This document shows positions 47,171-59,208 of a DNA stretch of 64,000 nucleotides, one piece after another. The stretch is from Datura wrightii (lineage: Eukaryota > Streptophyta > Magnoliopsida > Solanales > Solanaceae). Every line of letters begins with the position of its first letter. Within the stretch, counting starts at the first letter, position 1. Location: NCBI GenBank assembly GCA_035772735.1, contig JASDFA010000002.1, positions 4,092,001-4,156,000 of the forward strand, written 5' to 3'. The notes beneath the pieces are model-generated. The model was not told the origin of the DNA. It saw only the letters and a list, made by a program, of their open reading frames with translations, and did no database searches. The position numbers and the translations under genes are program-made.

Positions 47171-49764
47171 TGTCACACCCCGCCTTGGGGGGGTATGACT
47201 GGCACCTGGTGCCCTACTAGGACCTGAACTGCTAGACTACTGAGCCTGAGCACATCTGGTGCCTGGCTGGCTCTAACTCGGATTCAGGGAAACAACGGGC
47301 TATATGACGGCTGTAAATATAGCCTCCGGCCGACTAGGCCTATAGCCACCTGTACCTGTGCTGACAGCTAACCAGAAACATATCAATATAGGGAAACCTA
47401 TGCGGGCCGACAAGGCCACCATGCTGTCTAGTTGTCTGTAACTCAACAATGAAATGCTGGAAAGCTACGTGACCGGCAAGGTCACCACTACTGTCAAACT
47501 ATGGCCCCACACGGCCAACATAAAAGAGATAAAAGTACTAACAGCTATACAACTGCACGGCCTCACACGACCGGCTCAACTGACAATAGGGAAATATATA
47601 CAGACTGCGAGCCTCTAGGAATAGCAATAGAAATGATCGGGATAGGGCCCCGACCTACCCGTACTGTACAACAAAAGAAAATGAAATACACCTCTGGGAT
47701 TCAGTCTCCGGATGACGGGAGCTGAATACTCAATCGCTGACCGGAATCACGATGGATCGCCTGCTCGTCTATGAGTACCTGCAGGCAAGTAATGCAGCGC
47801 CCCACCGGGAGTCAGTACCGTTGGTACTGAGTATGTAAAGCAATAACTGAAAGAAATATCTGAAAACAACAATACAACTGATGAAACTGAAGTAGAAAGG
47901 AATAGATTAACTGTCTGATAATGTAAATCATACCTTCTCTTAATTATACTGGAAGGAGTAGGAGTCATACCTGGAGACCTATCGTTCTACTGCCGATCTA
48001 CTCGTGTCTAATGTAACATGGCATAACATAACATAACATCATATAGCACACACAAACCTTACCCGGCCCCCATAAGCCGGGAGGTACAACCAGCATAGAA
48101 TCTATACCCCTACCCCGGTCATCCCATCTCCTATAATCGCTATAAGCATCCTGCCGGTCCCCTGGTATGCACTTGGGCTCGCTGGGCCCCTGACTATAAC
48201 TGCATCTGAGTCCGGAGGACTCCTGAATCAACACCCGGGCGTATCCACTCGACAAGGGTGTGTAAGGGCCGATCAAGGCACAATATGGGGAAAACTGGCA
48301 TCCCATCTTCGTCCCCTGTGGGACGGCATGCCACTCCGTAGAGCGACGTATCCTCGTCCTCTGGCGGACGAGTCGATACAGCTATTAACCCTGGGGCGGT
48401 CATGGATGCTAGGTAATTCAACCCCAAAACAATACAACGGTCTCAACTGGTAATACTATCTGCATATCCCATATACTGAAGCTAATAGTAGTAAAGTATT
48501 TGTACATACTATATGCTAAGCTAGTAATAGTAATATGTACATACTTAACACATGCTGAGACTGACAATAGTATGCATGTATAATATATAATCTTCTGCCA
48601 TACCATACCGAGTCTAATGCTGGACAAGATATAGTCTTTCTGCTGAAAACCATGCTATATGCTGAGTTTCTATAGTAACATGATTTTCTATTTCTAAGAT
48701 GTTTTCTAAACTTCATTTTAACCTATCATTCTACTTCTGAGATGTCTTACAGATATTACATTGCTTTACTGGGTTTCAACTGAATACGATAATATCCTGA
48801 CATTTTGTACTACATCATATACTGAGCATGCTGTGCAGTTCCTAACACTTGTATTAGAATCTATATCGTGCTAATAAGTTTCGTGCTAATTATAACCTGA
48901 TGCTTCTAATATCGTACCAACATTCGTAATAAACACAACACATGACTTCTGAACATTCTACTGGCCTTTAAATTGCTTTACTATACCGAGATTTACTAAC
49001 TTGCCGAGGAAACTAGCTTTACATACCTTCGTTTCTGATTTCCCGACTAACTGGCGTAGCTTGGTCGGTATTTCAGCTATTCCTCCCAACTGCATTCATA
49101 TATATATATATCAATTAATACCAAATATAACTTTATTTTAAATGAACAACGTCACTTCGATGTAATTTATAGCCTAAACTTAGGCTTATCGAAAGACGGT
49201 CGAAAACTCGCTATTTTTCAGAGGTCCAGAAGAGAGAAATATTCACTTTACCGCTAGAAACACATAGACACTAGTTTGGAGCAATTCTACTTACCTTAGC
49301 TCGGTAGCTTGACGATTCGTCAGCCGTATTTCACGAAACTAAATCCGTAGGAATGCTCTTTGCTGCTAAATACCTCAGTATCTGGGGTTAATTTGAGTTT
49401 GGACAACGTTTAGCAGTGTAATCGGATGAAAATTATACTACCCCCTTCGTTCTTTTCTCTTCTCTAATGTTTCCTCTCTGTTTCATTGGAAATTTATAAG
49501 TTTATATGATTTAAAACCGAAGTGGGGCTTTATATACTTGGGCCTGGACAAGGCCAACGTGTCACGGAGCCAACGCGGAGGCTTCACCTCCGTGACACGC
49601 TGCCATCGCGGAGGGGCTCTGCCTCGGCTCCTTCCGCGATGGTTCGACAGGTTTCTCGTCCGATCTTTTTCCCGGGCCTTTCTCTAGCACGTATGGACTT
49701 CAAATATTCTTAACCAATGTGCGAATAGGTCATCTAGGTGCCGGGAATCCTACGGGGTATAACA
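47171..49764 (-). mobile_element. Family B-related solo LTR (2594 bp) with ATATA target duplication
   Basis: It runs TGTCACACCCCGCC to CGGGGTATAACA and is flanked by ATATA on both sides (47166-47170 and 49765-49769). No internal region is present, so it is a solo LTR. Near its LTR start (plus 49550-49640) lies a compact CG-rich block with CCGTGACAC and CGCGGAGG motifs. Its target is the family B LTR B1. Confidence 0.85.
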
Positions 49765-49769
49765 ATATA

Positions 49770-50073
49770 TATAACCATAATCTACTGATGGCAGTTACTC
49801 GCAACATATCTGATCTTTATATACTAGCAACAGGTAATTCCAACATGTTTAATCACTATTTAATGGTAGCAACTACCTACAACACGTGAAATGCTCATTT
49901 CTATTTGAGAACATAAGACGTAACACCGTACGACGTGTATACATGCCGCGGGTTAAGCCTTACATACCTCGATTATCATTTCCTAAGTAACCGATGAGTT
50001 TCAACTTGTGTTCGCTACCTCTCTTTAGCTGTAACCGTTATACTGTGAGAAAGAGACGTATTTCAATACCAAA
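49770..50073 (-). repeat. Family B LTR (copy B1), continuation
   Basis: This continues B1 after the solo LTR. Sequence such as CTTACATACCTCG and AATACCAAA matches the equivalent place (about 49020-49125) of the solo LTR. It breaks off at 50073, where a third family B LTR starts. The rest of B1 was not found. Confidence 0.65.
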
Positions 50074-51657
50074 TGTCACGCCCCACCTTGGGAGGCATGA
50101 CTGGCACCTGGTGCCACACTGGCAACTAACTGACTTGGCTAGGCTTATGCACGTCTGGTGGCAGCCTGCGATTCAATTCAAGAAATCAACGAGCTATATC
50201 TCGACTATAAATATAGCCTCTGGCCGATAAGGCCGTATAACCACCTATAAATGAAAACGGCTAACCAACAACAGGCAACAGAAGGGACTTATGTAGGCCG
50301 ACAAGGCCACCATGCTGTCTAATTATAATTGAAATGAAAACGAGCTACTATACTAGGCCTCATACGTCCAACACATGAAGCATAACTGATTAAGGCCCAA
50401 CACAACCAACATACAACTAACTGAGTGATGATTGTAGTCTGCAAGCCTCTAAGAATACAAGTAGTGGTCGGGACAGGGCCTCGTCTTACCGAAAATGCTA
50501 TATAACTGAAATACAGAAATCTCTACAACCTGGCAACTCCGAACGAAAGGAGCTGACTTAACTGCGGACTCTGACCAGTTTCTACTGGAGATCCTGAACC
50601 CTGTCTGTCTAAACCTGCAGGTAAGTAATGCAGCGCTCCATATTTAGGTGTCAGTACAATGTGTACTGAATATGTAAGGCAGTAAATAAGCTGAATGAAA
50701 GCTGTGAAATATTGAAAGTGAGTAGAAAGGAGAGGCAGAGAGATTAACTTGTAAGCTGGCTTATTCAATATCTGCATCTAGCAAACACTACCCATACATG
50801 ATCTATGACCGCATAATCACATATTCATAAGCTATAGCTAACAGAAAAAAATTCAAACAAGAACCTAACCTGGCCCCCATAAGCTTGGAAGGTACAACCT
50901 GCACGGAATAACCCACCCAGGGCCTCCATAAGCCCTGGTGAGTGCACTTCAATCTATATACCCCTAACCAGGTTTCTATGACTTTACTATTGCTATATCC
51001 AACCTATCGTTCCCCTGGGTCTACAACTGAGCCCGCTCAGCCCCTGTGCTGTAGCTGTGTCTGAGTCCGGTAGACTCCTACTGTCTGCACCCAGGGCACC
51101 AGGCTTGACGGGGTGTGGTGCGGACACAACATATAGTAGTCCAGCCATAGAATGGACTGTATGAGGACCTGGGACCCCATCTTCATCCCTCGCGGATGGC
51201 ATACCGCTCCGTAGAGCAACGTCATCTCGCCCTTGCCGAGAGTCGACACAGCTAGTAACCCTGAGGTGGTCATGGAGGGCTCCTAAGTGAGGGCAACCCA
51301 CACCCAGGAGCTGCACTAACATCTCAATCTAGCCACTCAAAAGGCGTAACTGGCCTTCTGGGCCTAACGCCACCACTGCTCACCCCCTAGAATAGTCTGT
51401 AAGGCTGCTAGCAGGCACACCCCCGCCTGTAACTGATCAGAGGATCATGATAGTGATCATGATCTCTAATGCTCTAGACTGGAGAGGGAGAGATCTGGAG
51501 TGGTTTAACATAACTCTAAATGTCCTGCCCAGATAACAATAACTTATAAACAACTGCGGGGTCGCGAATGGCTAACTACTTAGTTCCTCTGCTTAGAACA
51601 ACTGAAGGCTGGTGCTGGCCGAACATGCTATTGCGCGATCGACCCGTAATCCTTACT
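50074..51657 (-). repeat. Family B LTR (copy B3), truncated
   Basis: It begins TGTCACGCCCCACCTTGGGAGG and closely matches 44859-46430. It ends abruptly near 51657, where Athila-type internal sequence begins, so the upstream (LTR start) half is missing. The junction carries no LTR end and is best read as a deletion breakpoint. Confidence 0.7.
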
Positions 51658-52683
51658 AATAATCAATCATTTTCAAACAAGTGCACCTTTGTCCTTTTCT
51701 CAACTTTCACAACTTCTACTTTTCCTTCTGTTTCACGCTTCTCACTCCTTCACTCTTTGGAATTTTTCACTTAAGCGCTTAGGAGTTTTGGATCAAATTC
51801 ACGGCTAATGAAAGAAAAGGATTAAGCTTATGTTGTAACTATCAAAGAATAAGCTTAAGGCTCAATGGGGCTAACTAGGATTTAACATTCAAGGTTGGTA
51901 AGATAAGGGATAAAATTTAGGTTCATTCAAAGAAATGCCTACATCCTCTCCTACAATCCACATCCTTCATTTCGTTTTATATCCACACCAGGCAAGTTCT
52001 AGACACTTCACAGTAGCATGGAATATTAGAAAAACTCACACTCACTGCACATGCTCAATTTAAGACATATTCACAGACTCTTAACTCAGTTAATTACAAG
52101 AATTCAAAATTAAGCTTTAATCACAACGAGTCGAATTCTAGAGCCTAGGTGTCTCAACATGTTTAACACACTTGCATGCTTCCATACGAATCACACTTGC
52201 ATCTTACAATATAGCACATAACCAGAATGTCGAACCATTAATTAGCTATGTGTTCAAAAAAATCTAAACCTACTGACTAAATTTCCCTTAAGATGGTCGT
52301 CATCCATCCATCATAGGGAACAGTCTCTATCTAAGACTTCGGTTCAAAGGGACTATTCTCGAAAAAAGCACCGAAAACAAAAATCAAAAAACCCAATCAG
52401 AAAATAGAAAAAATAAAAAATAAAAATAGCAAACAACTTACACAAATAATTACACCAATAACTCCTTAACAATTTATTACATCACCAGCACCAACACACA
52501 AAATCATCAACAACATAACATGAAACACAATGTCACACATTAAACAGCCACAGAAGCACAAGCACAGCACAACCTTACTACACCAGCACCTAACTACTCC
52601 CACCCCACACTTAGTTGGAACACTGTCCCCAGTGTTCGCATATCTGTAATTAAAAACAAAGTTTGGGTGGTGTAACTCCCTGA
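51658..52683 (-). other. Athila 3' noncoding region
   Basis: There is no open frame of note. It is AT-rich, with CT runs near the left edge. By position it is the stretch between the last ORF and the lost 3' LTR. Neither the LTR end (TGTTCACTCCC in plus view) nor the LTR start (CCCAAGATCA) seen at 60607-62110 recurs here. Confidence 0.55.
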
Positions 52684-53904
52684 TCAATCAAAATGTTCAA
52701 TCTCTTCATCAGGTGTCAGTGCCTCATCTCCAAGATCAGAATCTTCTTCGCCGTCCTCCTCTGACTCAATGTCTGAGTCATCCCGGTGCGTTTCCTCATC
52801 AGTAGGGACGTCGTCATCAACTGGTTCTACAAATGCGGGCCCAATTTTGCATAATGCTCTAGCATGCTCATTAAATGGATAATCCATCTCGAGCTGCCAC
52901 AATTCATCCTCCATAGCAGGTCTTCCACCAATCCGCATTTGCAGCATCTGCATTCCATACATTCTAGCCATGTATTGGTCATCCCAAGCATGTCGCTCGG
53001 CTAGTGTAAGCACCGGCCCAAATGTGGTATCAGGTGCTTTGGTCTTAGTGACGTCCAAAGCACGACGATCAATTTGCGGAATGTAATCCAGGGCCTCTTC
53101 TTCAATACCATGGCCCCTGAGGAAAGCTGTGAGAAGACCACCGAAACCATACCGATGCCCTTGATGAAGTCTAGCTCTCTTCATGGCGGAAATAATTACC
53201 GCTCCAATATTTATCTCCAGTCCTTTCATCAATGCATACACCAAACAAACTCTATCCCGGGTGACATCAGTCATGTGCACCCCCGGGATCAGGCAAGTAC
53301 ACACTATCTTCAACCAGATCCTCGCTTCTCTGTTCATTTGGGAGTATGGCAATGTCTGGTGATATCCTCTTCCCTTGTGACAACTCCACCTAGCTGTTGA
53401 TCGTGCTCCACATAATGTGCGTCTGACATCTGTATATGGTGGAGTGATATTCAGCTGGCGGAGGACGTGCGCGTCTGTGTCCCGCGTCCCCAAGATGGCA
53501 TTAAGATGTTGTGGTTCAAAAGTAACCACCTGTCCTCTGAGCTTGACTGTGTGGCTGCGCACGGTGGGGTTCCAATTAGAGTAGAATTTCCTTATGAGAT
53601 GGAGATTGCACTCTTTGGGTTCTTCAAAGATGAAGTTTAACCCAACAGTGTTTATCCTGTGTAGGATTCTTGGGAATTCTTGAGCTAGTGGTTCCCGTGC
53701 TATTTGTTCCTCTGGGAAATACTTGGTTTCCTTTTGTTTGGAGTACCATTTCTTTCCCTCATCTGAAACCCATCGGGTTCCATATTGTCTATGTTGCCCC
53801 CTTGGAACAGGTGGTGCTGCTGGCACTGCTGCCCCAATTCTCAGTCTTTTTCTGCTGGCGCCAGATGTGGATGCACCTTTCCCGTTGTCTTGCCTTCCCG
53901 ACAT
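52684..53904 (-). CDS. Athila downstream (env-position) ORF, putative plant transposon protein domain
   Basis: This is an uninterrupted 406-codon frame starting MSGRQDNGKG. It has a basic, Ser-rich start (RKRLRIG at 21-27), a folded middle (about 80-330) with SNWNPTVRSHTVKLRGQ and WLKIVCTCLIPG, and a strongly acidic tail (about 350-406, EESEEDGEEDSD-like composition). From memory this matches the 'putative plant transposon protein' domain that is often found downstream of integrase in Athila-like elements. No signal peptide, membrane span or fusion-protein feature is visible, so a true envelope role is not supported. It lies about 1.25 kb beyond the integrase and is likely to be expressed from a spliced or separate transcript. 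Its integrity contrasts with the decayed pol. Confidence 0.7.
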   Translation of the reverse strand: MSGRQDNGKGASTSGASRKRLRIGAAVPAAPPVPRGQHRQYGTRWVSDEGKKWYSKQKETKYFPEEQIAREPLAQEFPRILHRINTVGLNFIFEEPKECNLHLIRKFYSNWNPTVRSHTVKLRGQVVTFEPQHLNAILGTRDTDAHVLRQLNITPPYTDVRRTLCGARSTARWSCHKGRGYHQTLPYSQMNREARIWLKIVCTCLIPGVHMTDVTRDRVCLVYALMKGLEINIGAVIISAMKRARLHQGHRYGFGGLLTAFLRGHGIEEEALDYIPQIDRRALDVTKTKAPDTTFGPVLTLAERHAWDDQYMARMYGMQMLQMRIGGRPAMEDELWQLEMDYPFNEHARALCKIGPAFVEPVDDDVPTDEETHRDDSDIESEEDGEEDSDLGDEALTPDEEIEHFD

Positions 53905-55153
53905 TTGTCCTATCCATCAAAATCATATATTTCAAATGTCATTCATGGTATATTTGGCTACTACTAAGGCTGGGCTTAAATTGATCGCCCTACACTTAGT
54001 TGTTAGCCGTAATCAATACAATTCAACAAGAACAACCACATAATTTCAGCTCTTATTTCCCAAAAGGTTCAGTGAATTCATAAAAGTGGATGGGATGGTT
54101 TCATTGTACTACTCAGACTTCATACAATGCATTATTAAAGTTCATCCATCTATCCCTTTCCAAAATCATGAGCAATTCTCAAGTTGATGCACACAAACCT
54201 ATTGGATTTTTCCTACTTTCATCCCTAAAAACCAATCTTCAACCATAACATAATCTAACTTTAGTCACAATATTTTTCAACTCAAACAACAGGCACAGCC
54301 CAAAATATCTCCATTTCTACCTTTTTCTTCTTCTTCCAACTCAATTCTCAACCCTAGTTATCAACAATGTAAAATTTTTAACAAAGAACATGTAATCAAT
54401 GAGTTCATCCAATCAAAACGATTATACAAGCCACATTCATCCATAACCCAATTGATTACAACACTTTATATGAACTTAGGGCAGAAATTAAACATACAAT
54501 ATGTTCATGATACAAAATTTGCAGAAAAAGGAATAGAAGTGCAAGAACATACCTGGTATGTGATGTTTTTGAAGAAGGAATTGAATTTTTTTTTTGATGT
54601 TAGGGGAGTGTCACGTTGAGGGAGAAGGGGGATCGGGAGTGTTGTCACGGAGGGATGAAGAAAATGAAGGAAAAATATAATTTTGGGGGTTAAAAAGAAG
54701 GATTTCGCGCGAGTCGACCTGACTGCCCGAACTTACCCGACGCGAAGATACACTCAACGTGTCATGGAGGGTAACGCGAGGCCAAGCTCCGTGACATGGA
54801 GCCGACGCGGAGGCTCACTGGAAATTTTGACATACCTGCAATTGGCCTCAACGTGTCACGGAGGGTAACGCGGAGGCTCACTGTCTCTTGCCCCAATTTT
54901 CACTTTTTTTTTACCTTTATTTTTCCACTTGCGATTTTGTATTTTTGCCCTCCATATTTCCTGAAAATCATCAAACAACAACAACTTGTTGGAAAATCTT
55001 GGGTTGCCTCCCACCTAGTGCCAGCCTTTTTTTTTCTTCTTTTTGCTTTTTCTTTTTTTTTTAATTTGTTCCTAACTAGTATTGTACATTACATCCACGG
55101 GTTGCCTCCCGTGCAGCGCCTGGTTTACCGTCACGACTCGATACTTGACATCC
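53905..55153 (-). other. Athila spacer between integrase and downstream ORF
   Basis: No protein is recognised. On the minus strand CCAGGTATGTTC (about 54555) is a plausible splice donor upstream of the ORF at 53904. At 54700-54890 lies a CG-rich block, with CAACGTGTCACGGAGGGTAA and CGCGGAGGCTCACT motifs, that resembles the block in the Athila 5' LTR. Confidence 0.5.
54700..54890. repeat. CG-rich CGTGTCACGGAGG-type repeat block, internal
   Basis: Two to three copies of GTGTCACGGAGGGTAACGCG-like sequence with GGAGGCTCACT, once followed by GGAAATTTTGAC. The same series, including CTCACT-GGAA, appears in the LTR at 61545-61870. It may be a displaced copy of the LTR block. Confidence 0.55.
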
Positions 55154-56517
55154 TCATTCATCTACTAAGGTAATAGACGTCTTCTCTCGATTAACGTCTT
55201 CACTCCAGTAGTGCTTACACCTTTGTCCATTCACAAAAAATGTGGCACTTTTATCCTCTTGCCACAATTCAACTGCCCCGTGTGGAGTCATCCTTGCTAC
55301 TTCAAACTGCCCTGACCACTTGGAGCGCAATTTCCCTGGGAAGAGTTTCAATCTAGTGTTGAATAGCAACACCTTTTGGCCCGGCTCAAAGAGTCGATGC
55401 ACCACGTGCCTGTCGTGCCACCTTTTCATTTTTTATTTGTAGCATTTTGCACTTTCATATGCATGCCATCGAAACTACTCCAACTCACTCAACTGCATCA
55501 ATCTCCTCTTTCCTGCAAGCTCAGGATCTATGTTCAGCTTCCGCACAGCCCAATAAACTCGATGTTCCAGCTCCACAGGTAGATGACATGCCTTCCCATA
55601 AACCAATACGTACGGTGAAATCCCAATGGGTGTCTTATATGCAGTTCGATATGCCCACAACGCATCATCCAGTTTGCTTGCCCAATCCAAGCATTGTGCG
55701 TTCACCGTTTTCTGCAAAATCTGTTTAATTTCCCTGTTTGACACCTCTACTTGCCTGCTAGTTTGGGGATGATATGTTGTAGCCACTTTATGCCGAACCC
55801 CGTATTTCGCTAGCAAATTCCCAAACCCTGCATTCAGAAAATGTGCCCCTCCATCACTGATAATTGCTCGTGGCGTACCAAACCTGGTGAAAATCTGCTT
55901 CTTCACAAATCTAGTCACCACCTTGTTGTCGTTCCTGGGTCAAGCTACTGCCTCAATCCACTTAGACACGTAGTCCACCGCCACCAAGATGTATCGATTG
56001 CCAAAGGATGGTGGAAACGGGCCCATAAAATCTATCCCCCACATATCAAACACCTCAACTTCCAATATGTGATGCAATGGCATTTCCTGTCTTCTGCCGA
56101 TTGTTCCTGTTCTTTGACATCTATCACATACTTTGACATAAGCTGCAGCATCTTTGAACAGTGTGGGCCAAAAGAACCCGGATTACAGCACTTCGTGAGC
56201 AATATGCTCTCCTCCATGATGACCTCGATACAGCGATGAATGACAACTCCTCAGCACCTCTGTCGCCTGACTTTCTGGAATGCATCGCCTCATCACTTGA
56301 TCTGGTCCTTGCTTGAATAGATACGAATCATCCACATGTAGTACCAGGACTCATGCCTCAGCTTCTTCCTTTGTTGAGTCGTTGCCTCAGGTGGGTATAC
56401 TCCACTTACCAATAAGTTCACAATATCTGCATACCAAGGGAGTTCATCTTCCTTTATTGCCAAGAGTTGTTCATCGGGGAACTTTTCTCTGATGCGCTCA
56501 CCTTCCTTCACACGTGA
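55154..56517 (-). pseudogene. Athila integrase, broken
   Basis: Read from 56511 down, the frame first gives a stretch before the zinc-binding part, then (about 56030-56215) GGEHIAHEVL- and CDRCQ-like sequence of the HHCC finger. The catalytic core follows, with IISDGGAHF in 55475-55921 and EVSNREIKQIL carrying the glutamate, and the C-terminal region with KLRSKWSGQFEV ends at 55154. Stops or frameshifts at about 56292, 56030, 55925 and 55473 split it into four open parts. Protein cannot be made in one piece. Confidence 0.82.
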
Positions 56518-56525
56518 ACGGTTCT

Positions 56526-58216
56526 CTAGCCGCGATAGGTGATCTGCAACCTAATTTTCACTTCCTTCCTATCTCGGATCTCCAGATCAAACTCTTGCAG
56601 CAATAATATCCACCTGATTAGCCTGGGCTTCGCATCTTTCTTTCCAAACACATACCGAATTGCCGCATGATCAGTGTGTACCACCACTTTCGACCCCACC
56701 AAATAGGATCTAAACTTGTCAAATGCAAACACTAGAGCCAGCATCTCCTTCTCAGTGACTGTATAATTAACTTGAGCAGCGTCAAGTGTTTTGCTTGCAT
56801 AGTAGATGGAATGAAAAATCTTATTCCTTCACTGCCCCAATACCGCTCCTACAGCCATATCACTTGCATCACACATCAACTCAAAAGGATATTCCCAATC
56901 AGGAGCAATGAGAATAGGAGCTTCCACCAGCTTCTTTTTCAGCTCCTCAAATGCTTCTACACATTCCTTGTCAAATTCAAACTTCACATCTTTTTCTAGC
57001 AACTGGCATAACAGTCTAGAAATTTTAGAGAAGTCTTGAATAAACCGTCTGTAAAGCCCAGTATGTCCTAGAAAGCTGCAGACACCCTTAACTGATACTG
57101 GCGGTGGTAGTTTTTCAATCACTTCTATCTTTGCACGATCAACTTCCAACCCTCTGCATGACACCTTATGGCCAAGAACAATACCCTCCTTGACTAAAAA
57201 GTGACACTTTTCCCAGTTGAGCACCAGGTTTGAGTCTTCACATCTAGCTAACACCCTGTCAAGATTCTGCAAACACATAGCAAAAGAGTTACCAAAACAG
57301 AAAAATCATCCATAAATACCTCGACATAGTCTTCCACCATATCGTGAAATATTGCCATCATGCATCGCTGGAATGTGGCTGGTGCATTGCATAGACCAAA
57401 AGGCATTTGCCTGAAAGCATATGTCCCATAAGGACATGTAAACGTGGTCTTTTCCTGATCCTCTGGTGCTATGGCTATTTGATTATAGCCAGAGTAACCA
57501 TCCAGAAAGCAAAAATGTTCCTGCCCTGCCAGCCTGTCCAACATCTGATCAATGAATGGAATCGGATAATGATCTTTCTGAGTGGCCTCATTGAGCTTCC
57601 TATAATCCATGGAAATTCGCCGGCCCGTGACTGTGCGTGTGGGAATCAGCTCATTCTTCTCATTTGTGACCACTGTCATCCCCCCTTTCTTTGGAACACA
57701 TTGAACTGGGCTAACCCATTCGCTGTCTGAGATGGGATATACCACTCCTGCATCCAGCCACTTGATCACTTCCTTTCTGACTACATCCTTCATCACCAGG
57801 TTCAATCTCCGCTGATGTTGCACGGTTGGCTTGGATCCCTCTTCCATAAATATCCTGTGCAAGTAGAAAGCTGGACTAATCCCCTTGATGTCCGACATTT
57901 GCCATCCCATTGCTCTTTTTCGCCTCTTAAGGACCACCAATGCATCTTTCACTTGTGCATCTGTCAGTTCTGCTAAAATGATGACCGGTAAGGTGTCATC
58001 TTCACCCAAGAATACATACTGCAGATGTGGAGGTAATGTCTTTAACTCCAATTTAGGTGCCTCCTCTATTGATGGCTTTGGGGATGGTTCTAAAGACCTA
58101 TTCAATGGTTCAAAATCTTGCTTCCTGAAGAACCATTTTGGCTCATTCAAAGTCTGCACCATCTTATATGTCGCACTATCCCCAAAATGATCACGTCCCA
58201 CCAAGGCTCTCTCCAA
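56526..58216 (-). pseudogene. Athila reverse transcriptase and RNase H, broken
   Basis: The open stretch from 58216 to about 57260 includes PVQCVPKKGGMTVV, SMDYRKLNEAT, FLDGYSGYNQIAI and the active site VFMDDFSV. A frameshift just after that (near 57265) moves the frame to 57278-56829, the thumb/connection region. RNase H follows down to 56526, with HTDHAAIRYVFGKKDAKPRL. A stop at 56829 and a shift near 56745 break the join. The catalytic residues themselves look unaltered. Confidence 0.85.
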
Positions 58217-58237
58217 GGGATCCTGTGAGTCAATAAT

Positions 58238-59191
58238 CTAAAGGGTCGACTCCTGATTCAAAACTCTGATTGCTGATAACTCTTCGTAGATTGTTGGTAG
58301 CTTCATGGCCTTGTAGAAATCAAAGACCTCTACCTTATCATGAGCTCTCATGGTTAGCTGCCCAGCAGCTACATCAATTAAGGCTCTCTCGGTTGCCAAA
58401 AAGGGACGTCCCAGAATAAATGGGACTTCCGCATCTGGCTCAAAATCAAGAATTATAAAATCCACCGAGAAAATGAGGGAGCCTACTTGCACTAGCACAT
58501 CCTCCACAGTAGTGGGTCTAGGACTTCCCAGCCCCAGCTTCTTGAATACTGATGTTGGCATCAAATTTATACTTGCTCCCAAATCACACAAACCACGAGC
58601 TCGAATAGACTGCCCAATTGTAATCTGAATAGTGAAGCTCCCCGGATCCTTGAGCTTTGTCAGCAATCGATTCTGTATGCGGGAGGTGCACTCCTCGGTA
58701 AGTGCAACTGTAGCATACTCTATCAGTCTGCTCTTGTTTGCTACAATGTCTTTGATGTACTTGGCATATTTTGGCACTCCCTGCAACACATCAACTAAAG
58801 GAAGATTAATATATACCTTCTTTAACACTTCCATGAACTTCTTGAAGCATGCTTCCTCCTTGTGCTTTTTCAATCTTTGAGGAAACGGGGGAGGTGGTCT
58901 TTCCATCTCTGCTACCTTTTCATTCCCCTTCACATCATTGTTTCCTTCATCCTTTTCTGTTGCTCCAGATTTCTGAGGTGGCCTTTCGGGTTCCACCTCC
59001 CCGAGTTGCTTTCCACTCTGGGTAGAAACTGCATTCACCTGCTTAGGATTTGGGTCTGTATCACTTGGTAATCCTCCCCTAGGTCTAGTATTTTGGGCTC
59101 CAGCTAACTGTCCCAACTGATACTCCAATGCCTTTGTAGCTAACTGCTGATTTTTCATGTCAGCTGTCAATTTTACCTGATCAGCCTGCAT
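58238..59191 (-). pseudogene. Athila gag C-terminal part and protease
   Basis: An open 317-codon frame begins in the Gln/Lys-rich end of gag, passes a Pro-rich and charged linker (about residues 40-105), then the region LPLVDVLQGVPKYAKYIKDI. It ends with a retropepsin-like domain around LCDLGASINLMP (about residues 205-220) and ILGRPFLAT (about 262-270). The D-L-G form of the active site is normal for Athila. A stop at 58238 and the break at 59192-59208 separate it from pol and gag, which earlier formed one polyprotein. Confidence 0.82.
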
Positions 59192-59208
59192 CTACGCCTG
59201 GTTAGCTA

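Noticed and set aside
47501..47725. Frames of 60-100 codons in family B LTRs (46-51 kb)
   Set aside because: No conserved domain is seen, and related LTR copies do not keep the frame.
52684..53904. True envelope glycoprotein
   Set aside because: The ORF is in the env-like position, but no signal peptide, membrane anchor or glycoprotein-like cysteine pattern is seen.
53670..54043. Plus-strand frames opposite the Athila downstream ORF
   Set aside because: They are antisense shadows of the 406-codon ORF and its flank.
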